Shown here in pieces: positions 1-7,624 of a stretch of DNA of 51,826 bases. Made by a program: the position numbers and the translations under genes. Positions within the stretch are counted from its first letter, which is position 1; the number at the start of each line of letters is the position of its first letter. Source of the DNA: an uncultured Dysgonomonas sp. (GTDB lineage: Bacteria > Bacteroidota > Bacteroidia > Bacteroidales > Dysgonomonadaceae); assembly GCA_945273835.1 (NCBI GenBank), contig CALYPL010000014.1:1-51826 (forward strand), given 5' to 3'. The notes under the pieces are model-generated. The model ran no database searches, was not told where the DNA came from, and saw only the letters and a list, made by a program, of their open reading frames with translations.

Positions 1-2
1 AT

Positions 3-341
3 CCGACTTATATTAACAAAATTATCTTCTTTCCGTCTAAAAAAATATACGGATGATATGATCTCGCAACCTCCGACAACTTTTTTAAGTTCGACCTCGT
101 CATCTATCAATTCAATTTTGCAATATAGATTTAATTCGTAAGGTTTTGTATAGAAAAAACTTTCTATTGCTCTCGAATAGGCTATTGGGGCATTGTATGA
201 TTTTAATTCGTCAATTATATTATACAATGTCGCTCTACTCACTCCAATTCGCTTCGATAATAACTCCGGATTGCCGGTTTTTCTTTCCTTAATCAACTTA
301 TGTAAAACATTGATTCGTTCCATTGTTTTGAAAAAATCCAT
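3..341 (-). CDS. Small HTH-domain protein with a double-glycine leader-type motif (3' end outside window)
   Basis: The open frame starts at the ATG complementary to 339-341 and is still open at base 3, so 113 residues are visible and the C-terminus is missing. Residues 1-65 look like a small winged HTH (MDFFKTMERINVLHKLIKER, then KRIGVSRATLYNIIDELK as recognition region), followed by SFFYTKPYEL. Residues 84-91 read ELKKVVGG, with E at -8, L at -7, V at -4 and GG at -2/-1. This is the classical leader pattern cut by C39 peptidases, and it is followed by CEIISSVYFF. The gene begins 17 bp after the C39 exporter on the same strand, so it probably belongs to that operon. Similar small HTH proteins are known to me beside Bacteroidota peptide exporters. 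Whether this one is a regulator, a secreted substrate or both is inference. A second start at Met7 is possible. Confidence 0.65.
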   Translation of the reverse strand, partial: MDFFKTMERINVLHKLIKERKTGNPELLSKRIGVSRATLYNIIDELKSYNAPIAYSRAIESFFYTKPYELNLYCKIELIDDEVELKKVVGGCEIISSVYFFRRKEDNFVNISR

Positions 342-358
342 AGCTGTAATTCTTTTAG

Positions 359-2509
359 TTAAACTATCGGTATTTGTTTTTGCCACATGGCATAATATCG
401 CGTGCCTTCACGGTACAATTCTATATGTGTGCCTTCCTCAATAAGTTTTCCTTGTTCCAGTATCACAATTTTATCGGCCGTCATAACTGTGCTCAACCGA
501 TGGGCTATAATAATAACGGTTTTACCTTGCCTGTTAAAATCAAGTATAGCCTGTTGTACCTGATGTTCGGATTGCGAATCGAGCGAAGATGTGGCTTCAT
601 CGAGAATCAATATTTCCGGGTTTCGATATAAGGCACGGGCTATAGCTATGCGCTGCTTCTCTCCTCCCGACAGACCGACACCGTGTTCGCCTACATGCGT
701 GGTAAATCCTTTTGGCAATTTTTCTATAAAAGGAAGTATTCCTAAATTCTTACATATAGTTACGATTCGCTCCATATCGGGGTTGAACTCGCCCAACGCG
801 ATGTTCTCAATCAGCGTTCCTGAAAACAAATCGAGCTGCTGGGGGACAGTCGCCACATGTTCGCGCATACTGTTGTTACTGAAATAGTCGAGGTTATGCT
901 CTCCAATGTATATTTTCCCGCCATTAAGGTTATATAGCTTCTGTAACAATACGGCGAGCGTAGTTTTTCCCGAACCGCTTTCGCCTATCATAGCTGTTAT
1001 TTTGTTTTTAGGTATTGTCAGGCTAAAATCATCAAAAACCTTGGTACGAGTGCCATAACAAAACGATATATGTTCAAAACTGATATCTCCGTTCATTTTT
1101 GCCGAAAATTCAATCTTGTTTTCTTCATCTTCGCGTTCCAAATCCATAATCTCGAACAGACGGTCGGCGGCAATCAGAGCATTCTGCACTGTTTTGTTCG
1201 CCCCTATCAGGGACGTCACAGGCCCGGTAAAATAACCGATAACAGCATAGAAAGAGAATAATGCTCCAGGAGTTATTTCGTTATCGATAACAAAGTATGA
1301 ACCAATCCATAATAGTATAATTGTGAACAGGAATGTTACAAAAGCGGTACTTTCATTCGAAAAAATAGAGTTTACACCTGAACAATATATGGTATTCAAC
1401 AATTTAATAAAACGGGTTTCGGTTTTTAAGTTAGCAAAATCCTCAATTCCGAATTGTTTGATTGTCTTAACCGAGTTTAAAGACTCTACTAACTGGCTTT
1501 CCAAATCAGCAGAGTCTTCCATTACTTTGCGTTCTTGTTTTTTATTAAGTCTGTTTATTGTTAAATAAATAATTAGATAAAAAGGGATAATGATAAGCAT
1601 TATAAGTGCCAGCTTCCAACTAAATACAAACATTAGTATAAAAGAGAATACAACGATCATTAAATTTACTATTAACGAAATAGACACATCGTTAATAAAT
1701 ACCCTTATTTTAACAGCATCGTTAACTCTTGAAATAATTTCACCCACACGCATGGTATCGAAAAAGCGTTGGGGAAGTCTGAGTAAATGTTTATAATAAC
1801 CCAATATCAAACGAGCATCTATCTGTTGTCCTGTATTGAGCATAAACAGATTTTGCAAGCTCCCCAGCACTAAACGCAAGAGCAGAATAATAAGCATGCC
1901 TACACTCATCAGGTTGAGCAGATTCTTATTCCCATCAACAAGTACGAAGTCTGTTATCTTCCCGATATATATGGATGTTGACAAACCCAGCGCCGTGTAT
2001 ATGGCTGCACCCACAAGGCATTGTATAAGAATACTTCGATGAGGTTTGATCAGGTAAATGAAACGGGCAATATTAGATACCTTATCATTCTTCACAGCGA
2101 AATCTTCACCCGGAACAAGTAAAATGAGTACACCTGTCCATATTTTAGCAAAATCATCAATCGAAATCTTATGTATCTGTCCGTCTCCGGGGTCCATATA
2201 TCGCACCAACTTATCTGAAACAGCATATATAACTACATAATGTTGTAATACGTCTTTTACTAAAACATGGGCTATTGCGGGTAACGGAATTTTAGGTAAT
2301 GAATCTACGCCTCCCTTTACTCCTTTAGCTGTAAAACCGAGCTGCTCGGCTGCTTTAACAAGCCCCAAAGCATTTGTTCCTTTTTGGTCTGTTCCGGCTA
2401 ACTGACGAATTCGGGCAACTGGTAGCCTTAATTTATAGTGTTCGGAAATCGATGCAAGACAAGCTGCTCCACAATCAGTTATATCTCGTTGTTTAATCTT
2501 TATTCCCAT
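359..2509 (-). CDS. Peptidase-containing ABC exporter (C39 peptidase, TMD, NBD; PCAT type)
   Basis: Of 716 residues, 1-130 form a C39 peptidase that should remove double-glycine leaders: QRDITDCGAAC carries the catalytic Cys13 and the oxyanion Gln7, and QHYVVIYA plus the following RYMDP supply His and Asp. Residues ~150-430 are the transmembrane domain, with several hydrophobic helices. The C-terminal ATPase has Walker A GESGSGKTT, signature LSGGEKQRIAIARAL, Walker B ILILDEATSSLD and H-loop AHRLS. All key residues are present, so the protein should cut and export peptides through the inner membrane. It overlaps the upstream HlyD gene by 17 bp and precedes the HTH/GG gene by 17 bp. No obvious short precursor gene is visible in the window, so the substrate is unknown. 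The family call is certain. Confidence 0.96.
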   Translation of the reverse strand: MGIKIKQRDITDCGAACLASISEHYKLRLPVARIRQLAGTDQKGTNALGLVKAAEQLGFTAKGVKGGVDSLPKIPLPAIAHVLVKDVLQHYVVIYAVSDKLVRYMDPGDGQIHKISIDDFAKIWTGVLILLVPGEDFAVKNDKVSNIARFIYLIKPHRSILIQCLVGAAIYTALGLSTSIYIGKITDFVLVDGNKNLLNLMSVGMLIILLLRLVLGSLQNLFMLNTGQQIDARLILGYYKHLLRLPQRFFDTMRVGEIISRVNDAVKIRVFINDVSISLIVNLMIVVFSFILMFVFSWKLALIMLIIIPFYLIIYLTINRLNKKQERKVMEDSADLESQLVESLNSVKTIKQFGIEDFANLKTETRFIKLLNTIYCSGVNSIFSNESTAFVTFLFTIILLWIGSYFVIDNEITPGALFSFYAVIGYFTGPVTSLIGANKTVQNALIAADRLFEIMDLEREDEENKIEFSAKMNGDISFEHISFCYGTRTKVFDDFSLTIPKNKITAMIGESGSGKTTLAVLLQKLYNLNGGKIYIGEHNLDYFSNNSMREHVATVPQQLDLFSGTLIENIALGEFNPDMERIVTICKNLGILPFIEKLPKGFTTHVGEHGVGLSGGEKQRIAIARALYRNPEILILDEATSSLDSQSEHQVQQAILDFNRQGKTVIIIAHRLSTVMTADKIVILEQGKLIEEGTHIELYREGTRYYAMWQKQIPIV

Positions 2510-3647
2510 CTGTTATTATTTTAGGATTTATCCAGTTATCAATCTTATCAAATAATAGCTGCCATAGGCTGCGTCGTGATAGGTAAAAACGAGCTGTTGT
2601 TGTCATTCCTTTTTTTATATTACCTCTGTATCCGTTTGGTAATTCTAAATAATGCTTATCTAACAAACATCTTACTCTAAAAAAGGGCTGTTCATTAATC
2701 TGCACTATATCGGGAATAATTTCTGTTACCTTGCCATGTAGTAAGCCCCATTGCTGATAATTAAAGGCATCCATCTGAAAGTTTACATCCTGAAATATCC
2801 GCATATAGCCGATATCGGCTGGATTAACGTAACATTCAACCAAAAGGCTGTCAGAAGATGTTATCTGCGCAATTGATTGTCCCGGAGTAATAAAGTTACC
2901 TACCTGCATACCTATATATTGAACAATTGTGCCGGATACAGGGGCAGTTATTACGTATTGGCTTTTTCGTTTTTCTAATTGTAGAAGTTGTGACAATAAA
3001 TCCCGATTCTCATATTCAAGCCGTGTTTTTTCTGCTTGCCAAAGGTTAGCTTGTTGTTGCTTTATCAAGCTCACTTGTGATTCTGCTGTTTTATAGCGAC
3101 TCTCAGCTTGCTGAAATTCAAATTTAGTTTCTACCCCTTTATCATAGAGTTTCTTTGACACTTTATATTCATTGTCAGCCTGTCTGAATGAAATTATTTG
3201 CTCTGACAGCTTTGCTTCATAATGTGCTTTTTCGGTACGGTATTTGGGTGTTTCAATTAAACTGCTACCTGCCAACAATTTATCTATATCTGTGATAAAT
3301 TGATTATTCTCAAATTGTTTTTGTTCAAGCCTGTATATTTGTTCGTCTATTTCGTCTGTTTTTAACCTGATAAGGGTGTCTCCACTGTTAACGGTTTTAT
3401 TTTCACAAAGGTATATTTCTGCAACTTCTGCATATATTGCTGATTGTAAGCTATTATTTTCGTTAGGGCTGCGTATTGTGCCTCTGCTTTGTGAAGTTAC
3501 ATCTATATTAATGAAGGGTAAACAAACGAAGAAAGCCAGTAAAGAAATAATTATTATTAGATAAATACCTTTAGATTTGATTTGACGTTTTACCCAATGT
3601 TTCTGGACCGTGTTTTCTTGTATCTCAACAGGGAATAATTCTTTCAT
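2493..3647 (-). CDS. HlyD-family periplasmic adaptor of peptide exporter
   Basis: The 384-residue protein has a cytoplasmic N-terminus, one membrane helix at about residues 28-48 (GIYLIIIISLLAFFVCLPF), a biotinyl-lipoyl-like half, a long coiled-coil hairpin at ~105-225 rich in Glu, Gln and Lys, a second lipoyl half (ITAPVSGTIVQY) and a beta-barrel region. This is the usual adaptor that links an inner-membrane ABC exporter to an outer-membrane TolC channel. It is the first gene of the cassette and its stop overlaps the C39 exporter. No TolC gene sits with it, so the outer-membrane partner must be elsewhere, possibly one of the two TolC-family genes in this window. A candidate promoter box lies 55 bp upstream. 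Confidence 0.93.
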   Translation of the reverse strand: MKELFPVEIQENTVQKHWVKRQIKSKGIYLIIIISLLAFFVCLPFINIDVTSQSRGTIRSPNENNSLQSAIYAEVAEIYLCENKTVNSGDTLIRLKTDEIDEQIYRLEQKQFENNQFITDIDKLLAGSSLIETPKYRTEKAHYEAKLSEQIISFRQADNEYKVSKKLYDKGVETKFEFQQAESRYKTAESQVSLIKQQQANLWQAEKTRLEYENRDLLSQLLQLEKRKSQYVITAPVSGTIVQYIGMQVGNFITPGQSIAQITSSDSLLVECYVNPADIGYMRIFQDVNFQMDAFNYQQWGLLHGKVTEIIPDIVQINEQPFFRVRCLLDKHYLELPNGYRGNIKKGMTTTARFYLSRRSLWQLLFDKIDNWINPKIITDGNKD

Positions 3648-3701
3648 TTTATTTACATACTGTTAAAATTTGTGTTTAAGTGTCAATATACACAAACCTA
3701 T

Positions 3702-3709
3702 CAAATCTA
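3702..3709 (-). promoter_or_regulatory. Candidate -7 box for the peptide-export cassette
   Basis: The minus strand reads TAGATTTG, an exact match to the Bacteroidota -7 element TAnnTTTG. It lies 55 bp before the HlyD start. I do not see a clear -33 TTTG at 19-21 bp, so the call is tentative. Confidence 0.35.
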
Positions 3710-4108
3710 TTTGTCAAATCCAACACTTATAAATAAATTCTATAGCACAATCATACCTCAAGCCAAAAGAAAAATGCTAAAAGCATATTTGCCTGAACGC
3801 TAACTGATATACTGGTAAATATCTTACGTTATCGGTAAATTTCACTAAGACTTTTAAAACTTTGAATCTGAAATATTTTAATTTTTGAGAGATTTCGTTA
3901 AGTTTTATATCCTTTCGGACAGGTGCGGATGATAATTATAATTGCAAAATATTTTCTGTTTATTTACCAATTAATTATAGCATAATCATCCTGATTATTC
4001 ACTAAATGAGAAGATATATCTTAGTATGTAATTTTTATCAAAAGTCGGAATACTTGAAGATTTAACACTTAGCTATTTTAAGGTTTTACCGCAGTAAAAG
4101 TATTTATT

Positions 4109-4336
4109 TTATTGTATTAATATTAACATATCGTTATTATTTATATAAATATACTTCATAAGATACATACGAAGCAAATTAACACATAGCCCTTTAGCAA
4201 GAACTATCTGACCTCTTTGAAGTTGAAGCCAGGATGATACAGATGAGATAGCAAAAATTGAATCATCTTTACCTGTAATTACACCATTCATTGAAATGGT
4301 TTTCTTACAAGTTAAGATGATATATTTTCTAATCAA
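4109..4336 (-). CDS. Doubtful small ORF in AT-rich gap
   Basis: This is an open frame of 75 codons, or 60 from the internal Met16 (MNGVITGKDDSIF). It has no family I recognise, no signal peptide and no double-glycine motif, and no neighbour is close enough for an operon. It lies in the 756-bp gap between hlyD and mscS. I see nothing else in that gap beyond AT-rich sequence and the candidate promoter at 3702-3709. It may be a decayed gene or chance. Confidence 0.2.
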   Translation of the reverse strand: MIRKYIILTCKKTISMNGVITGKDDSIFAISSVSSWLQLQRGQIVLAKGLCVNLLRMYLMKYIYINNNDMLILIQ

Positions 4337-4403
4337 AAAAATGATTTATAGAACTTTAAATAAGCATGTTGTTTAAGTGCAAATGCTATTTTATTCATTA
4401 TTA

Positions 4404-5255
4404 TCAATTGACCATGCGTATGGCAGTAGGCGTAGAAACATATATACCCTTATCTTTAAGTGCACGATACACATCTTCATTTAACGAAACATTAACATCT
4501 GTATTATCTGAATTTTTAGCCCATGCGCGTACAGTTATATCAAAATTACCATTGTTGACAGCAGTCAGACCTACAAATGGCGCAGGGTCTTTTAACACTT
4601 TATCATTAGCCATAACAATACCCATAACCAATTCTTTGAGGCTATCTGCATCATTTCCGTAATTGACATTGAAAGATATATCAACACGACGATTAGGGCT
4701 GGTTGTATAATTAACAATTGAACCTGTTGAAAGAGGTCCGTTAGGTTGATAAACAACCCTTCCATCGGATGTGTTTAAAACTGTGTAAAGAATACCGATT
4801 TCTGAAACTACTCCATCCTGCCCCTGCGCTACAATTCTATCCCCTATTTTGAAGGGCTTATTTATGAGGAGCATAACACCGCCGGCAAAATTTCCAAGAT
4901 TGTCTTTCATTGCCATACCAATGGCAAAACCAGCAGCAGCAAGTATTGCGGCAAACGAGGTTGTTTGTATCCCCAATATACCGATGAGAATGATTACAAG
5001 TATAATATTTAAGGTATATTTGATCAGATTGCGGACGAATCTTTGCACTGTTAAATCTATATTTCTAATATTTAACAATTTGCTTGCAATCCGGTTGAGA
5101 AACTTAATAATCCAGCTGCCAATAAAATATACTATCACAACTATGATAATTTTTTCTCCGAAGTCGACTGCTTTGTCGAAAAGAAGATTAACTACTCGTT
5201 CTACTTTTGATGAAACTTCTGCTTGTAAAAAGCAGTTTAAAATGGATAAAAACAT
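4404..5255 (-). CDS. mscS: Small-conductance mechanosensitive channel MscS
   Basis: At 283 residues it is close to E. coli MscS (286). There are three membrane segments: residues ~30-55, ~75-100, and the pore helix TM3 with the Gly/Ala-rich pattern AILAAAGFAIGMAMKDNLGN. These are followed by the beta domain (FKIGDRIVAQGQDGVV) and an alpha/beta cytoplasmic cage ending at TPTAIRMVN. It should open under membrane tension and release solutes during hypo-osmotic shock. It appears to be a single-gene unit, with 144 bp to the divergent flavin reductase. Confidence 0.95.
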   Translation of the reverse strand: MFLSILNCFLQAEVSSKVERVVNLLFDKAVDFGEKIIIVVIVYFIGSWIIKFLNRIASKLLNIRNIDLTVQRFVRNLIKYTLNIILVIILIGILGIQTTSFAAILAAAGFAIGMAMKDNLGNFAGGVMLLINKPFKIGDRIVAQGQDGVVSEIGILYTVLNTSDGRVVYQPNGPLSTGSIVNYTTSPNRRVDISFNVNYGNDADSLKELVMGIVMANDKVLKDPAPFVGLTAVNNGNFDITVRAWAKNSDNTDVNVSLNEDVYRALKDKGIYVSTPTAIRMVN

Positions 5256-5399
5256 GTTATACTCTATTTAATTTCTTTATTTTAATTAAAACAATCACTA
5301 TTAGCTATTGTTTTTGACTGCTTAGTTATTTTGTTCTTGATCGAAAAAATGTATAACTTCGAGTCACATTATTATTTTAATTTTTTATTTGTCTCTTCA

Positions 5400-5963
5400 A
5401 TGAAACAAGATTGGAAACCCGGAACCTTAATTTACCCCTTACCTGCAGCGATGATCAGTTGCGGAAAAGATGAATCTGAATACAACATCATCACAGCAAG
5501 CTGGGTTGGTACAATCTGTACAAATCCGCCGATGTGTTATATTTCGATTCGCCCCGAAAGATATTCTTACAACATCATCAAAAAGAATATGGAATTTGTA
5601 ATAAATATCACTACCGAAGAATTGGCAAAGGCAACAGATTGGTGTGGAGTTCGTTCGGGTAGCAATTACAACAAGTTTGAAGAAACAGGACTTACTCCTA
5701 TTACCAGCAGCATAGTCAATGCGCCCGCTATTTTAGAATCGCCTCTGAATATTGAGTGCAGAGTGAAAGAAATTCTGAGCCTCGGATCGCATGACATGTT
5801 TATTGCTGACGTGGTTAATATTAAAGCTGATGATAAATATATAGATCCTTCAAGCGGCAAGTTCAACCTTGAGGACGCTCATCCAATTGCATATTCTCAC
5901 GGACAATATTTTACCTTGAGCAAAAGTATCGGTCACTTTGGATGGAGCGTCAAAAAGAAATAA
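5400..5963 (+). CDS. Flavin reductase family protein (FMN-binding split barrel)
   Basis: The 188-residue product starts MKQDWKPGTLIYPLPAAM. An in-frame ATG exists at 5331, but the conserved family N-terminus begins at 5400, so I use that start. The split-barrel FMN-binding pattern is clear: ITASWVGTICTNPPMCYISIRPERYSYNIIKKN, then FVINITTEE and the C-terminal HPIAYSHGQYFTL. Family members reduce flavins with NAD(P)H or bind FMN in related redox roles; the substrate is not known here. It is divergent from mscS and convergent with the next gene. Confidence 0.88.
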   Translation: MKQDWKPGTLIYPLPAAMISCGKDESEYNIITASWVGTICTNPPMCYISIRPERYSYNIIKKNMEFVINITTEELAKATDWCGVRSGSNYNKFEETGLTPITSSIVNAPAILESPLNIECRVKEILSLGSHDMFIADVVNIKADDKYIDPSSGKFNLEDAHPIAYSHGQYFTLSKSIGHFGWSVKKK

Positions 5964-6001
5964 ATGTCACAGAACGTTTCGATTGCTAAGAGCCGAAATG
6001 T

Positions 6002-6919
6002 TTAGAAAAAACCTGCAGCTGTGTTCACATCTTTATAGTAAAACATATTATTCAGCACTGCTTCTTTAATAGAATATTTATAAAAACTTCTTTCTTTTAA
6101 AATCGACTTAAATAGCAATTCTTGCTTTTCCTTATCTGTACCTCCCTGCTTGTTCAAACAATTAAGGTGATTCAACAGCATATCATAATAATGCGTCATA
6201 TAATAAGTTTTATAGCTTTTCTTACCATCTTCTTTAGGAATATTTACACCAAAATCTAAAAACGAAAAATCGGTGTAGTAAAAATAAGGTTTTCCATCAA
6301 ATTTCGGAACTTCCAAAATATATCTATGTGCCAGTCTGGTGTTAGACGGTTTTTGCTCAATGACAAGAGAGTAAATCGGTCCGCAACACTGCTCCATACA
6401 CCGAAGGAAGAGTATACCTTTTTCAGTCGAATCATGCAGATTATACTCCGATGTATTAAAATTATAAGAGGAGTGGCTCGACGGCTTATTCTTGTTGGTT
6501 ATACTATTGAAGAGCATTCCGTAATATGAGTCCACAAGCACATAATGCGTAATCTGCTGATCCATGATAGACTTCAATAAATCTCGATTATTAACAGGAT
6601 TTTTTTTGTTCAGATTGTCACTAATGGATTTAATTGCATAGATGTATTTTAATGTCACCTCATCCGGTAATGTTAAATACTTTTTATTCAACAAAATATT
6701 TTTTGGAGTAACGGTCTGAATAATAAAATCGGAGGCTGACTTTAATTCGTCAGGAAAATTCTTATTCATATCCCGAACTTCTTTTTTTGTCGGATTCTCT
6801 ATTGACTCGTAACTGTTATAAACTTTACCAAGGTTTATTAGCTTATCATTCACTTCCTGCGAAAGTAATTTACCTGTTAAAGCCAACACTAAAATCATTC
6901 CTAATACTATCTTTTTCAT
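6002..6919 (-). CDS. Secreted protein of unknown function
   Basis: The 305-residue protein has a clear Sec signal peptide (MKKIVLGMILVLALTGKLLSQE, cleavage near residue 20), so it should be periplasmic or surface exposed. I do not recognise the family. The mature part is rich in Lys, Asn and Tyr, with a MEQCCGPIYSLVIEQKP segment and many aromatic residues toward the C-terminus. It stands alone, with a plausible promoter upstream and no operon partner. Confidence 0.75.
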   Translation of the reverse strand: MKKIVLGMILVLALTGKLLSQEVNDKLINLGKVYNSYESIENPTKKEVRDMNKNFPDELKSASDFIIQTVTPKNILLNKKYLTLPDEVTLKYIYAIKSISDNLNKKNPVNNRDLLKSIMDQQITHYVLVDSYYGMLFNSITNKNKPSSHSSYNFNTSEYNLHDSTEKGILFLRCMEQCCGPIYSLVIEQKPSNTRLAHRYILEVPKFDGKPYFYYTDFSFLDFGVNIPKEDGKKSYKTYYMTHYYDMLLNHLNCLNKQGGTDKEKQELLFKSILKERSFYKYSIKEAVLNNMFYYKDVNTAAGFF

Positions 6920-6990
6920 TCACTTAAAAATTTAAATTAATAAAATTATTATAGTTTAGAAATGCAATTATGCGATTTAAAGTTTACGAA

Positions 6991-7023
6991 CAAAAGTAAA
7001 ATAATTTTAAAAACTAAAACCAA
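6991..7023 (-). promoter_or_regulatory. Candidate promoter of the secreted protein gene
   Basis: On the minus strand a TTG (7021-7023) is followed after 22 bp by TACTTTTG (6991-6998), which fits the Bacteroidota -33/-7 pattern. It lies 72 bp before the start codon at 6919. Confidence 0.45.
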
Positions 7024-7138
7024 TAGAAAATATCTATAAGTAATAGATGTAAAAAGAACGCAACTATTAACAATATATATTACTAATATTTTGAGGTACA
7101 ATCAGCTAAAACACGAATATTCAGAGAAAGTGAACCAA

Positions 7139-7420
7139 TTAATCTTCATCTTCGACGAATACCCAACGCTTATTTTCCGTGTCACGAACAACAGCTTGTC
7201 CTTGTTGCATATCGGGTAACTTACGCAATGAAGGCTCCATTTCTAATATTTCTTCAACAGAAACGGTATAAGCATCCTCATCTTCAGCAATCTCCTCATC
7301 ACCAAACAATTGCCAATCTCCATCCTCATCATAAAGCACAAAAGTGACCAGTGAATCATTGCATAAAACAAAACGGGTGGTTAAGACCAGCTTGTTTTTA
7401 GGTTCTTCTTTCAATTTCAT
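7139..7420 (-). CDS. Small acidic protein, DUF2185-like
   Basis: I place the start at MKLKEEPKNKLVL (7420; 93 residues) rather than the longer frame from 7495, because an exact -7 box TAATTTTG lies at 7441-7448, inside the longer version. The sequence LYDEDGDWQLFGDEE, VSVEEILEMEPSLRKLPDM and GQAVVRD resembles the DUF2185 pattern, and it is strongly acidic. Function is unknown. Some relatives are described as immunity-like, but nothing here shows a toxin partner. Confidence 0.7.
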   Translation of the reverse strand: MKLKEEPKNKLVLTTRFVLCNDSLVTFVLYDEDGDWQLFGDEEIAEDEDAYTVSVEEILEMEPSLRKLPDMQQGQAVVRDTENKRWVFVEDED

Positions 7421-7440
7421 ATAAATATACCATTTAGTCA

Positions 7441-7448
7441 CAAAATTA
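7441..7448 (-). promoter_or_regulatory. Candidate -7 box that decides the start of the DUF2185-like gene
   Basis: The minus strand reads TAATTTTG, an exact TAnnTTTG match, 21 bp upstream of the ATG at 7420. Transcription from it would exclude the longer reading frame beginning at 7495. Confidence 0.4.
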
Positions 7449-7591
7449 GTCATAATTAGCCATTCCGCTGTTAAAACCACCACTATGTAAAACAATTCTA
7501 AATAGCAAACTTATCGAAAAAATGTGAAAATTATCTACTTACGCCTAAGTTAAATCTTAATTTATTTATTCAAATAATACAAATTATTAAC

Positions 7592-7599
7592 TATATTTG
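7592..7599 (+). promoter_or_regulatory. Candidate -7 box of the NagB/PIG-L gene
   Basis: TATATTTG matches TAnnTTTG exactly and lies 26 bp before the ATG at 7625. The -33 region is AT-rich without a clear TTTG. Confidence 0.45.
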
Positions 7600-7624
7600 A
7601 GGCTTAACGAAAAAAACAATAAAT

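Noticed and set aside
4109-4336. Possible bacteriocin precursor upstream of the C39 exporter
   Set aside because: It has no double-glycine motif, no Cys pattern and no recognisable leader, and it is far from the exporter genes; kept only as a doubtful small ORF.
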